DNA of 64,000 bases from positions 111,656,368-111,720,367 of the forward strand of contig NC_058337.1 in NCBI RefSeq assembly GCF_905475395.1, written 5' to 3'. Made by a program: the position numbers and the translations under genes. The notes below the pieces were generated by a model that searched no databases, had not been told where the DNA came from, and was given only the letters and a program-made list of their open reading frames with translations. Numbering within the stretch: position 1 is the first letter of the stretch; the number at the start of each line of letters is the position of its first letter. Positions 47,025 through 59,337 of this stretch are shown here, one piece after another. The DNA is from Chrysoperla carnea (lineage: Eukaryota; Arthropoda; Insecta; Neuroptera; Chrysopidae).

Positions 47025-47330
47025 ACCACTAAAATAATGTAAATTTACCGGATTTTGATAATCAATTCCAAAAATTTTGGAAGAAAACTAATTTTTTTCT
47101 AATACGTTTCTTTCGTTGTAAAAAACAGAGAACAGGAGTTTTTTCATTTCCGGAACGTTCCGTGCGACCTTCTGCACGTTTTCTTGAATTTTTGCTTCTA
47201 TTGATCGGATTTTGGAGAATAAAAAAAAATTGTTTGTTATGAATTTCTGCATCGAACGTGTCTGCTATCAAACCCCAAACATAGCAAAATAAACTCAAAA
47301 TCTCAAGAAAATCATAGTAACCTCATATTT
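47025..47330 (-). repeat. Dispersed repeat D, minus-strand copy
   Basis: On the minus strand it reads GGTTTGATAGCAGACACGTT, CGATGCAGAAATT, CCAAAATCCGATCAATAGA, TTCAAGAAAACGTGCAGAAG, GAAAAAACTCCTGTTCTC and ACAACGAAAGAAACGTATTA. The copy at 58570-58890 (+) has the same blocks. Both have a similar 78- and 73-codon ORF (xxFxYxxGxIADxxDAEI), perhaps the trace of an old coding segment. Confidence 0.6.
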
Positions 47331-47768
47331 TAACTTTTTGTGAGAACTTTTCAAAAAATGAAAGAATTGCCTGTTTCAAGTTTCTTTGATTCTGGAAATA
47401 GAATAAAACGCTAGCCAAATAACGAATTTAAGCGCTGTGAATACTATGTAAAAGTATAGGCGTTTTAGTGTTAATACTGTATTTTTTTTATAAAAAATTA
47501 TTCTTGTATTTTTTAACCAATATTTTAAACATTAAATATTCTACTAATCGAATTTTTCACCCAATCTAAAAACTTGTGCAGCCATTTGCTTTTTTTCTTT
47601 ACAGATTTATCACATGATTGAATTTAAAAATAGATCAAATAAAAGGGATATCTTCACATGGAAAAATCACTATATTATTTCGCACTGTTAAAAATCAATT
47701 GAAAATTTAGATATACCTATGATTATTTTAAGTAGTATAATTATAATTGTAAATTGTATGCAATTAAT
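47331..47768. other. Intergenic, nothing recognised
   Basis: AT-rich, no ORF or repeat recognised. Confidence 0.4.
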
Positions 47769-48562
47769 TTATATATATATATATAAGCGATTTACGACTG
47801 ACTGACTCATCACGAAATCTCCGAAACTATCGATCCGATTAACTTCAAATTTCGCATACTTACCTCTTTCGTGACATAGACGTCCGTCCACTAAGAACAG
47901 ATTTTACGGAATTTTAATCCCAACAGACTTTTTGTAGTTTATAAGTCTGTAGATACAGTCATAAAGGTAGAAGATACTGTTCACTATCCTTTCGAGTTTC
48001 TACACACACTCAACCCACCGGGAATACCACCTCATATTCTTCATCTAAAAATTGCTTCACCAATAATGTTGTTGCGTAATTTAAATCCCCCATAATTGTG
48101 TAATGGCACCAGACTACGAGTAAAATCCATTCAAAGAAACGTTATCGAAGGAACAATTTTTACAGGAAAGTATGAGGGTGAAAGTGTATTCATTCCGAGA
48201 ATCCCTCTGATTCCATCAGACTATCATTTTGAATTTAAGCATTTGCAGTTTCCAGTAAAATGTTGCTTTGTAATGACTATCTGGTCAGAGTTCAAAATTA
48301 GCCGGTGTAGACTTACCAAGTGTCTGTTTTTCTCATGGTCAATTTTATGTGGCGGTTCAAGAATGAGTACACCTGAGGATCTCATCGTTCTCCAACCAGA
48401 TAAACGTACGAAGAATGTTGTTTACAGAGAAGTTTTCCTATTTAAAATTTGAAAAATTTACAATAAATATCAAAACGAAATTAAATATTTCGTTAATAAA
48501 AGAGGTATAGATTAACATCAAAATGGTTAGTGTGCTCAGCGAAGCGGGTGGGTATCAGCTAG
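47769..48562 (+). mobile_element. Decayed Helitron retaining part of the helicase
   Basis: The 5' part (TATATATATATATATAAGCG, GACTGACTGACTCATCACG) resembles the 5' end of the 41395-41851 Helitron. The middle has a broken Pif1-like helicase tail (48011-48455). The 3' end is CTCAGCGAAGCGGGTGGGTA followed by TCAGCTAG (48559-48562) and a T. The 5' terminal TC is not clear, so the left limit is approximate. It is an internally deleted, dead copy. Confidence 0.7.
48011..48455 (+). pseudogene. Helitron Pif1-like helicase C-terminal fragment, frameshifted
   Basis: The frame reads LNPPGIPPHILHLKIASPIM, then LLRNLNPP, a stop at 48093-48095, then LCNGTRLRV, TGKYEGESVFIPRIPLIP and FEFKHLQFPVKCCFVMTI, the well-known end of Helitron helicases. 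After the MTI a frameshift hides VDLPSVCFSHGQFYVAVQE in another frame, and a second shift restores LIVLQPDKRTKNVVYREVF. At least one stop and two frameshifts show that it is not functional. Confidence 0.85.
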
Positions 48563-50205
48563 TGGTTATATAAAATCAATTTAAATATAAAAAAATTTCT
48601 ATAATAGGAAAATTTAAATATTATTAAAAAATAATAATAGATAATATTCAAGGTAATAATTATATTGAAATTATACTTGGGTATTGATTTGAATTTTCTT
48701 AAACTAAAAACAATAATCCAATATCTTCAGCTTTGTAAAAGGTTTTCCATCAAATTTTTCCATTAAGGGTTTCCTATTAAGAGTGTACTTTAAACTTAAA
48801 TTATACAAGCTCTTCTTGCAAGTCATGATTGCTGAAATGTTTTAACAGGTTGGATGTAGGTACATGATTATTCACTAATGTTGGTTTCTAGCTCTATAAA
48901 TAGAAATTTTGGCAAAATCAACAGCTTTTTAAGTCTTTTGAATATTTTCGTGTAAGATCGGCTCCATTTATCCTTGGATCCAACATGGGATACGTTCCTA
49001 AATCAACTTAGAATGTGTTTTAAAATTTTTTTTTCAAACACATTATAGCATGATTGGCGGGGAAAGTAGCCCGCTTTGCTACCCCTCTCCCTAGATCCAG
49101 AGCTGGTTAGCGAGAGAGGACATTTTTAAGTAAAACTTTATAGAATAACACAATGGGCCACTGTCCTCCGAATGAGTTCGATACTGCCGAATCTCCGCTT
49201 CAACTTACCTTTGAACTTCTACTTTTGAATGCAACAGTATCTACATTCTAAATTAATTAAATGAAACATAAAATTTTAACTAATTGAAGAGTTGAGAGCA
49301 GTTTTTTTATTTATTAACAGTCAGGCCATCTATGTTCGGAAAATTGAAACTGATATAATCGGTATTACAGAGATAAGTAGGAAAATTTAAAAAATATTAT
49401 TCACCGCTATACAGCAAAATATGTTAATAATTAATTTAACTGACGTCATCAAATTTTTACATCATGTATATGATATTTAGCAAAGTATACTAAATTTAGT
49501 CCCAAGTTTGTAACGCTTAAAAATATTGATGCTACGAATAAAATTTTGTCCGCCTGTCCGCCTGTCCGTCCGTTTACACGATAACGTATTTCACTTCGTA
49601 CTTTCAATTGTTTGTTTTTACTTGTTTTAATTTAAATTTCCAATCTATTTAGAAATAAAATTGAGTAAAACGGAAGCTTCGATATATTTTAGATTTTTTA
49701 TCAGCAATTTGTATTGAAGAACTTATCCAAACTGGGAAAACAGGAATACATCTATTAATACCTAATATTCATGAATTATTAGTTCAATCATGTCGATAAT
49801 TTTAATAGAGGTAGCCCCTGGTACACTTAATAACGGTATCCACCCCTAAATTTGAGCATTCAGTGTTTTTCGCATTTTAAAGAGAAATTATCATGATTTC
49901 TCAACTTTACCATCTGATTTTTCATGTAAATATTAACGAAGTATATATTAAAGTAAATTATGATTAATATAAAAACTAACTAAACTTTGGGAAAAAAAGT
50001 TATATCTACTATGTTCAATCAGAACTTTTTGAAGGAAATATGTCATAATAAGTAAAGTTGCTTCATCTGCTACTTACAATAAATGAATATTCAATGAAAT
50101 TAGACCTTGAAAATCAATAATTGGTGCAAGTCTATTAAAAATTAGCAGGTTCATTAAAATTAAAAACAAAATTAAATTCACTGCGTAAATACGTACCTAT
50201 GTAAA
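48563..50205. other. Intergenic region with Helitron-like and family A remnants
   Basis: GTAGCCCGCTTTGCTACCCC near 49066 looks like a damaged Helitron 3' hairpin. 49480-49580 is a minus-strand family A end (CCCAAGTTTGTAACGCTTAA, CGCCTGTCCGTCCG). No gene seen. Confidence 0.4.
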
Positions 50206-50745
50206 TCTATAATATACAAATGAATCGCTGAATGTGTTGCTTAGCGCAAATATTGAGAGTAGCTGAACCGATTTCGCTAATTCTTTTTTTATAATATTCC
50301 TTGCAGTACAAGAAATGGTTCTTACGAAGAGAAAAATTAAAAAAAATTGCCTGAAAAAGTCTAAAATCAACACTTTTCTATATTCCCATACAGAATTCGT
50401 AATAATGATTAAAAGTCAATTTGAACTTTAATACCATACCATAAAGTTTAAGGGTTAGTAGAGGGGTTCCGGAAAAACAAAACAATTGAGTGACGTTTGT
50501 ATCGTATAAATATTATTGTCAATATTTATACTATTGTAACATTACTCAAAAACAAATTGTCTATGGTAAAATGTAAATTGTCTGTGGTAAAATGTCAATT
50601 GAAATGTAAACATCTCTTTGCTGTGCATCAATAATCTAAAAGCTACAAATTTCTATAAAATTTAAAAAGGGTTGTGTTTTTGTGACTTGTCACAAAAAAA
50701 AAAAAATCGAATGTTAGGCGGTACAAAGTTCGCCGAGTCAGCTAG
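50206..50745 (+). mobile_element. Non-autonomous Helitron (540 bp), different 3' hairpin
   Basis: After A (50205) it starts TCTATAATATACAAATGAAT and ends GGCGGTACAAAGTTCGCC (hairpin with a 4-bp GGCG/CGCC stem), GAGTCAGCTAG, then T (50746). No ORF. The hairpin differs from the CCCAGC-GAA-GCGGG type of the other copies, so it belongs to another Helitron family. Confidence 0.65.
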
Positions 50746-53707
50746 TAACTGATAAACTTATTAAAATAATTAATACTTAGAAATTTAATTTAAAGTTGTC
50801 CTCTTGTTCGCATCAGTTATAAACATGAGTAGATTTTTAAAATACTTTGAAGTCAAGGTTCAATCCAATCCAATGCAAAACTAAACACCCTGTATTTAGA
50901 AAAAGACGCTTTCCTGGCAATAATTGTATTGAGAAATTTCGTTATTTTATAACTTGGGCCACCCTGTAAATCAGACAATAAATGACTGGCATTTGTGACG
51001 TGCTTGCGCATTATATAATACGATTATTATTACGTTGCTGAGATTATTAATTGGCGTGTCATAAAAGTAATTTAAAATAAATGTTTGTAAAAAGAATCTT
51101 ATCGGTATTTTTTTCTTTATACCTTCGGATTTCAAGAGCGGATCGATAGGGGAGCATTCGAAAAAATAAGCCTCTACCAAAAAGTAAGAAAGTCAACTTT
51201 AAGTAATTAAAAAATTACTTATAACATTTTATAAAGAACTTAAATCTAATTTTTAAACGCCTTTATTTATTTACATTAAAATGCCATATAAAACTGCGAT
51301 TTCTACCAATTTATCTTTTAATTAATAAATTAAACTTCAGTTTTCGCTTAAATCGTCAAAATTAAAATGAACCCACTTTTAGTCTGCCCTAAAAAGGTAG
51401 TAGGTACTAAAAGCACGCATGTAAAAAGGTCATATTACTCCCTTAAAATAATTTTCTGAATCCGCACTTGTATCTTTAAACAGAGATAATGGTTTTTTTT
51501 ATAAACCTTCCACAAATGAAATATCCTTAAGGTTGACTTCGATAAATATCAATATTTATTTAATTAAACTGTAGGGGAGATGAGGGTAAGATAAAATTAG
51601 CGGGCAAAATGGAAAATTAATTAATTAATTTATTTTACAAATTGATAATTTTGATTTTTAATTTATTATTTCTTTCTTTCGCAGTAAGATGTAATTTTTA
51701 TGAAAATGTCCAACAAATTTCAAAAAAGCTTTTATTACTTTGTCATAATAAGTAGCTCAATTCTGGTAAAATTGGTATCGTCGCGTCGGAGAGGTTTCTC
51801 AGAGTACAATAAAACTTTTCTCAGCAGATCAAAAATTGATTAAAAACTTCTTTCTAATTCGGCTACGTAAACTATTCTACGCAGAAGATATTTACAAGTA
51901 ATGGCTAATTATGCTCTATTTAAGGGCGGCATAAATAATTTTTCCATGCCAAAAAAGCTAATTTTCTTCTTGTATTGATATGCGAAATTTAAACAGCGAT
52001 GATATTGTTGACAAGGCCAATAAATTTACTCATAAAAATTATTTTCCTGCTGTCACAGTTTTCGAAAATGACTGCTTACATCTTTTAGGGTTTCTGCAGA
52101 TTCAAGACTTCCTATCAGGACATTTATCCGTAAATAAACATCGCGCTGCCAATATTTTTGTGCATGCCTTCTAATTGCTTTTTCTGTATTGAGCCGAATA
52201 AAAAATTATCTTCGTCGTATACCATGCCAAAAGCGATTAAATTCCCAGAAATTTCGAAGAAATTTTAAACTAAATTATATTTATAATTATTACTTCGAAA
52301 TAAACTCAGAAATAAATATTTTATTTAACTAAATTTACAAGTGTATTGATATTTTCTGATAATTAACGATAACTAGGGTCAACTTAAATAGCTCAGGGCG
52401 ACTTGGAACGCAAATACGCCACTGCTTGTACGATGTACGCGATGAAAAATTTGGCCAATTTATTTTAAGAAACATTCTTATAATAAAAAATTAACTGAAA
52501 GCGAATTTTACTCATTAACAATTCTGCCGAATCATTTTCACTTACAACTTCGTTTTTAATACAAATTTAAAAAAAAAATTCTTTTGTTCACTTTTTTGGA
52601 CGATTTATTACCAGAGATTTTCTTTCCTAAAATCATACATTAAATTAACTTACATATTCTATATTTTTTACTTAACGTATAATAATTTTGGGTCAATTAA
52701 CATCAATTATATAAAATTATCGATTTAATAAAATTTGAAAATTAAATTAGGTATAATTTTTTATTTATTTATTGTTCACATAACCTTATTATAATTTGGA
52801 ATACCAGGCCAGGATTCATTTTGAGGGGAAAATTGTTATCTTTATAGAAATGTATTTCATACCCAACTTCTACGGCCTAACAATAAAGCGTTCAAATACC
52901 GATAAAGTAATTAAGTTTACTTCTAATGTATCAGAAACGAAGATATATTTCTGTCAAAAATTAAATTCAATTTTTAACGGATCTTTACGATTTGAGATTC
53001 TCTTATTCCAAAAATATTATTTTAGCCGTCCTAAACATTAAGAGCTACAATTTAATGTGTAGGTATACTCCCCCAGTTTTGTTTCTTTAAGGTAATGAAA
53101 ATTCAAAAAACTGTGTCTGTCAGGGACCCCGCGGTCAGATTACCAACTCAACAGTATGAATGCCCTACGGAAGGATGCAACAAAAATATCGACTTTAAAA
53201 CTTTCTTACAACTGAGTAGATAATACTTATTATTATTAAAATCATTTTGTCATTTTGACTTTATTTTTGAAATTCAATCCAAGTGTTATTATGCTCTGTT
53301 CATTTTAGTACTCATAAAAAAAATCTTAAATGTTTTTTCCTCAATTTTTTTTTTTTGGTTTTAAGGTTGACGTCATATAGCTGATTTATAGATTTAGAAT
53401 TCTCACTTAATTCAACTTTTTTTTTAAAGAATGGTAACGGTAAAATGTTAATTGCGAACTTGTGAAAAAAGTTGATTGGCAAATCGTGTAGGACATTGAC
53501 ACTGAGGTAATTGGCACTGTGTCTAAGAAGAAAACGTTCTTGTCACTTGCCCCGCTTATGCTTTTTGTTAAAATATATTCCCTTCAGGATCCACAATTAA
53601 AATTAAGCTAAATTTATAAAAAAATTTAATTTTTTTGATTTACTTACTTTCATTAAACATTATTTTGGTTTTTCTGTTACAGGATTATTATTTTAAATTA
53701 TTATTTA
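50746..53707. other. Intergenic region
   Basis: AT-rich, with short ORFs (50971-51180 -, 51980-52174 +, 52796-53041 +) lacking recognisable motifs or splice context. No RNA genes seen. Confidence 0.45.
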
Positions 53708-54169
53708 CTAGCTGTGAACTACCCGCTTTGCTGGGCAACATCCCCACTTGCACCCCTCCCTCCACATTTCCTTGCGTGGGATAACAGTTTTGTAATGTAC
53801 ACGTCATGCTCTTTTATTTGATACCCCACTTAGGTATATTTGTAAATATTCGATAATTCCTTCCCACTTTCTCGCTACACCTTTCTACCCTCCGAAGGTT
53901 AAAAGTAGATAAAAACAATAGATCTTTGAAGCTGGTTGTATATCGTGTCAATATTTGAGCTTAATCGATGCACAACTTTTTTAGTTTTTGAAGCATATCC
54001 CTTTCAACCCCTATTTCAACCCCTTACTCTACTATAATATGGATGTATTATACATAAAAACCTTCCTTCCGCATCAAAATCCGTTGCGTAGTTTCAAAGA
54101 TTTAAGCATACAAAGGGACATAGGGACATAGGGACAGAGAAAGCGACTATGTTTTATACTATGTATTGA
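53708..54169 (-). mobile_element. Non-autonomous Helitron (462 bp)
   Basis: Minus-strand 5' end TCAATACATAGTATAAAACA after A (54170); 3' end GCCCAGCAAAGCGGGTAGTT followed by CACAGCTAG and T. The 3' 195 bp are about 97% like 41395-41591, but the 5' half is unrelated to that copy and matches the 5' end at 26641. Near the 5' end is a short repeat AGGGACAT in tandem. Confidence 0.75.
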
Positions 54170-57100
54170 TTCTGTTTTAGGACCTAAAACAGAAAAAGTA
54201 ATAATATACTTAAAATTTAGGTACATCAATTTAAAATTTCTTTCTATTTTAGATCAATTTTTTGGTTGTATTTTTTTAATTTAGTACCTCTCTTATATGT
54301 ATATTTGATTTCTCAAAGGTAATTTTTAAGGGTTTAATATTGTTTAATACCTTTATTCTGATTTTACATTATTATATAAAATTAATATTTCATTTTTAGG
54401 CTTAATTCATTATTTTTTTGCAGTATAAAAGTATTTACAACGGAAATCCTACCTAAATTATATTTTATTGTTTGTTCCAGGTAAAATTAATCAATTACAT
54501 ATTTTGTTACACGGCGGAATACATATATTTTTATCTATTATTTTGGTATTTTATTTTGATTTTTGCTTTACTTTTAAGAATGTAGCATGATATTATGTTT
54601 ACTTTCTATTAAAAAGTTTTTTTTTTTTTTTTAATTTGTTTTCATTCATTCCAAGTGAAAATTGTCAAAATTATTCAGAATATGTCGTTTTTTGAGAATA
54701 AGAGCCAATGTATTTTATATCAAATATCAACAATTTCATTGATAGCGGCGGAATTACTTTTTAGTACAGGAAGGTATTATAATGTGTACGATTTTCAAAA
54801 ACGAAATTTTCAACATATGATACAGGATACAGGTGATACAGGATGTACGTACGTACGTTTGTGGTCATTTTTTCCTGATCGATATTGTGCGAACAAAAAA
54901 GGTATCGATTTCGTTGAGGTGACGATCGAAACGTATTAACGGAAATATGATCGGAAAAGAATTTCATAGCATTTTGGCGAGTTTCGAGTTTCGTTTCGGT
55001 GGTGTTATTTTTTTTTTTTTTTGCATAGCTCTTTATTATACTGGGAAGTTATTCGTGTTAGTCGCACCAGACCCACCCCACGATTTGTTTATTTATTTGT
55101 TTTCTTTATTTATTTTAAGAAATGAAAAGCCTAAAAATTTTAAATCATAGTAGAGCCAACCCACATTAAATTTTTGATTTTAAACGTATTAATTATCTGC
55201 AAATTTAAAACATTTTAATAACCTGATTTTATAAAAATGTGATAATTCAATAAATTAGTACATCTTTTATTTGGAGTTTGGAACCTATATATAGCCATAT
55301 TTCCGGTATTAATATTATTAAAATTTTAAATCTATTATCGTTATATATCTTCTGATTATTTTTCAAATTAATCACAATTAAGTTAAAATAAAAAATTTAA
55401 TTATTTAATTAGCAACGAGATTATCTTCCCCTATTTTGTGTTAAAACATCACTGACCATTGACGACAATCCGGTCTCATTTTAGAACAAAACTCTAGAAT
55501 AGAATAATTATTTAAAAAATACCAATTATACGGTTTTTATTCGTTTAGATTTCTTGATGATTAAATTTTAAATTTAAGTTTCAAAAGTGTACTCTGTAAA
55601 TTATTTTCAATAATTTTGTGGAAAATTAATTTGCGCGCATCACATTTAAAATATTTTAACGTAAGTAGTTTATTTCATTATATTTTACAACGATAGTTCG
55701 AGTCGAAGAACTGAGCCGAACAACCATCGCGATTTTACAGGTTCCAAGAAATAAAATACTTGAAACTAAAGAACTATATAAGGTCATTATTGATATATTT
55801 TTTATTACGAGGGGCGTTAAGTTTTCAAATAGTCTGCAGACGCAAAATTTTTTAATCCGCATCTGTTGTTTTCTTCTTTTTTATTTTGAAATATTATGCA
55901 GTTTTGAAGATTTTTATGGCTTTGAACATCTATACAACTTCTACAAGTTGAGCTACAGGCTTGAAAATCAATATGTAAGGTGGAATAGTGTTAAGCATAT
56001 ACTTTTGGGAATTGTTTAAATTACAGACCCCTTCTCCCTTTTTAATGTCGAATTATTATGTTTTCATGCTGTTTTAAAAGCTTTGAACATCTCCACAGCA
56101 TCTCTAAATTGGGTTGGAGGGTTGATTTTTGTGTGTATAATTTAAGTTAGTGTTACGGCATTGCCTTTTGAAGGTATCAATTTTCCAAGCTCCGTTTCTC
56201 CTCTTTTTATACCAAAAACTCATGTTTTCTCAAAGACTTTTCAAAAGACAAAAAGTTCAACAAAACGTATCGCATAATAAAAAATATATAATGAGGTGGA
56301 AATACGGAACTCTGCTTTTTTGCTCTGGTTTTTTTTAATAGAATATATGCACATATTATTTAAACAAATATTCCTTGTTGCCATTTTCCTCGAAAAATAA
56401 TTCACGTGGGAAGTATGTTAAATTTATTACCACTAAATAAATTATACTTTTATGTCATAAAAAGTCAACATGCATCACTTGAAATTCAAGCCGATAGCAT
56501 TTTAATTATTATTCAACACTGTATTTTAATGCACTAATTGGCTGCATAAATGAGTGCGAGCGCATAAACTTTTTTTAAGATAAAAAAGCCTTTTGTTACC
56601 TTGTAAAGACGGAATATATATCAAGGTATGGAACAATCCTACTAAGGAAGACTCTATTTATCGATTTTAATTGGAACTTATTAAAGGGCACTTTTTAGAC
56701 ATATATTATACAGGTTTACGGCTTCGCCATAATTATGATTGTTAATAATTATATGCTATATTTATAGTGATTAACTACGATTAAATAATTTAGTTTGACT
56801 ATATTTGGATTTATAGGTATTATTTTTGGTTTGTTTTGACAACCGAATTTTTTTTTTGTAAATCAAATAAGATTTCTTTAAATTGAATAAATTTTAAAAA
56901 AGAAAACACGTAAAAGTAAAAGTACAAAATTTATTTTAAAAGCACACAACGCGATTAAAGTACACAATTTTCAAGAAAAACACTTATCAGAAAATTTTCA
57001 GGAGAGCAATATTTTTAAATATAAAGGAATCAGCTGTCAAAACTCAAAGGCACGGTTTAAACACAATAAGACAAAATTTCTACAAAATAATTAAATATTT

Positions 57101-58569
57101 AAAATGATCCAATAACAGTATGCAAACAAATAAACAGGTGGAATATTCAAATTGCAACTTGTTTTATAGATATTCTACATGAAGAGAATATCTGAGGTTT
57201 GAGTCAGGGCCACCGAGTAAAAATCCAGGCCCGGGGAATGAAAGAGTTCGGGCCTCTGTAATATGGCACAATAATATATGTTTATTTTATGAGGAAAAGG
57301 TTAAAAAAAATTTTTAGGATTTATTTTTTCAATGAATCATTTTAATAGTCATCAGTCGAGTAAGAATTTATGCATCCAGGTGTTCACAATATGACCTCTG
57401 TTGGCCTTCATATTGAATTTTCATTACTGCCATATCTTCAGTAACATTTGCAAGACTAAGACAAATCGATTGACGTAATAATAATCAAAATCGGCCAACG
57501 CGTTTGCCACATAGGAACACACATATATATAGACTGATAAACACATTACCATTCTTTTGCGTCACGCAGTCGTGTAAAAACTGTATTTAATTCAGTTTTT
57601 GTAATAAACTTTACTTTATCTAATTCAAAACAGTTAAGTAACACACAGTAAAAAGCTACCGATGGTTGTATTTAGGTGGTAAAACGACCTCGGAAGACCT
57701 TCTTGTGTATGTAAAATATTTACTGTTTCATTATAAATAAAAGAGTATACAGGATGTATACGAATAAATTACCATCACTTTAACATCTTATTATTGACAT
57801 ATTGACATCAAAACAATACCTACACAAAATTTGTACGAACTTGGGTTGAAAACGGCCCCCTTCATGTTACAGCCTTCACTTGGGCTGAATGAAATTTTTG
57901 AAAAAATGATTGTTGGTATTTTTATGAGAAACTATTTCTGTCATATGTCTATTGGGTTCTATCTTTCACAATTTGCCCTCTATCTCTCCTTCTGTAATGC
58001 TAGAGATAGAGCAAAACTTTTAATAAGAAAAATATTTCACATAAAAATAATTAAAACTTTTATTTGAAACTTTTTTCGAAAATCCAATAGTTTTGTCACA
58101 AGCCGAACATGGTATGTGTAATTTGTGACAACTCCAGCACCGAATGTTTTTTAGCTCATGCTGATGTGAAACAACTTGTTGCTTAGTTATCTTCGAAAAG
58201 CTATAGGGTCTCATTAGATGCTTTTGTCATTGGCTCACTCGGGTCTTGGCTACCTCGGAACTATAGGATTGCGCAGTCACTGGAAATATCCCCGAAATAT
58301 ACGCAGACCATGGCACGGTTGATGGTGTCAGACACTCAGACACGATCCGCTAGTCACGCGACATTTATATTGAATATCTAATCAGGCAGAGTCAGTACCA
58401 TGATCAAAATTTTCATTTGTAATGATGCAAATCTGAATTTTTTCGTGTTTTTTGCATTTCTGCAGGTTTTGAAAAAAAATTGTTCACACTATCCGAATTA
58501 AATTACATAAAAAATCTGCAAATTAAAAAATAAAAAAGTTATAGTCCGATGATTTGCCTGAACTGAACG
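54170..58569. other. Intergenic region
   Basis: No gene supported. ORFs at 54655-54939 (+) and 58020-58214 (-) were examined; the second has a CWSCHKLHIPCSAC Cys-pair stretch suggestive of a zinc-binding fragment, perhaps from a transposon, but is isolated. 55885-56180 contains two diverged direct copies around GCTTTGAACATCT. Confidence 0.4.
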
Positions 58570-58890
58570 AGTTGTTGAATTTTGAGGTTATTTTACTATG
58601 CTCAGGGTTCGATAGCAGACAAGGTAGATGCAGAAATTAAAATTCTTTTAATTTCTGTAAACAATTCTTTTTTTATTAGTCTCAATCCGATCCATAGAGC
58701 AAGGGATATTCAAGAAAACTTCACAAAAGAAAACAATATGAAAATTAAACCGCGTACAGAAGTTCGCGTGGATCGTCTCGGAACCGGAAAACTCCTCTTC
58801 TAAATTTTTTACAACAAAAGAAACCTATTAAAAAAATTAACCTTTTGCAAAAAATCGAATTCTTTATCAAATTCCGGCAGATTTATTCAA
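58570..58890 (+). repeat. Dispersed repeat D, plus-strand copy
   Basis: GGTTCGATAGCAGACAAGGT, AGATGCAGAAATTAAAATTC, AATCCGATCCATAGAGCAAG, TTCAAGAAAACTTC and ACAACAAAAGAAACCTATTA match the inverted copy at 47025-47330. Confidence 0.6.
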
Positions 58891-59337
58891 TTATAATAAT
58901 TGTTTTTAAATGTCCTAATATTTATTTATCTTTTATATATTTTAACATTTTATTCTTGTATTTTATATTATTTACTGCACTTCAATTATCTTCTGTTTAA
59001 TTTCTATATTTTGCAATTTTGTATCTTCTTGCGATTATTAAAATAAACGTTTTAAAATATTTTGATGGAAAAAAAAACCGTAAAACGCGCAGACACTTAT
59101 CCGTAAACACCCTATATGATTGACCTAACACATTAGGTATCCTCCGTTTCTTGTTTACCGTGAATCCTCTGTGAACAGAATTTGGTACAGGTAATATTTA
59201 TTGTACCCTACCTATCACTATTAATTAACGAACGGGCCTCCAAGATGCATAGATACACATACTAAAATCATCGTCTGATTAAATAAAGAAGTAATTAAAT
59301 GTAATTAAAATTGTGTTTGTAAATTAGAGCAAAGATA

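Noticed and set aside
54655-54939. 94-codon plus-strand ORF
   Set aside because: Contains small tandem repeats (GATACAGG) and no known motif; isolated in non-coding DNA.
57540-57780. Possible LTR (AATAAA-containing stretch ending in ACACACAG)
   Set aside because: No matching second LTR, primer-binding site or polypurine tract found.
58020-58214. 64-codon minus-strand ORF with CWSCHKLHIPCSAC
   Set aside because: Cys pairs hint at a zinc-binding fragment, but it is too short and isolated to assign to a gene or a transposase.
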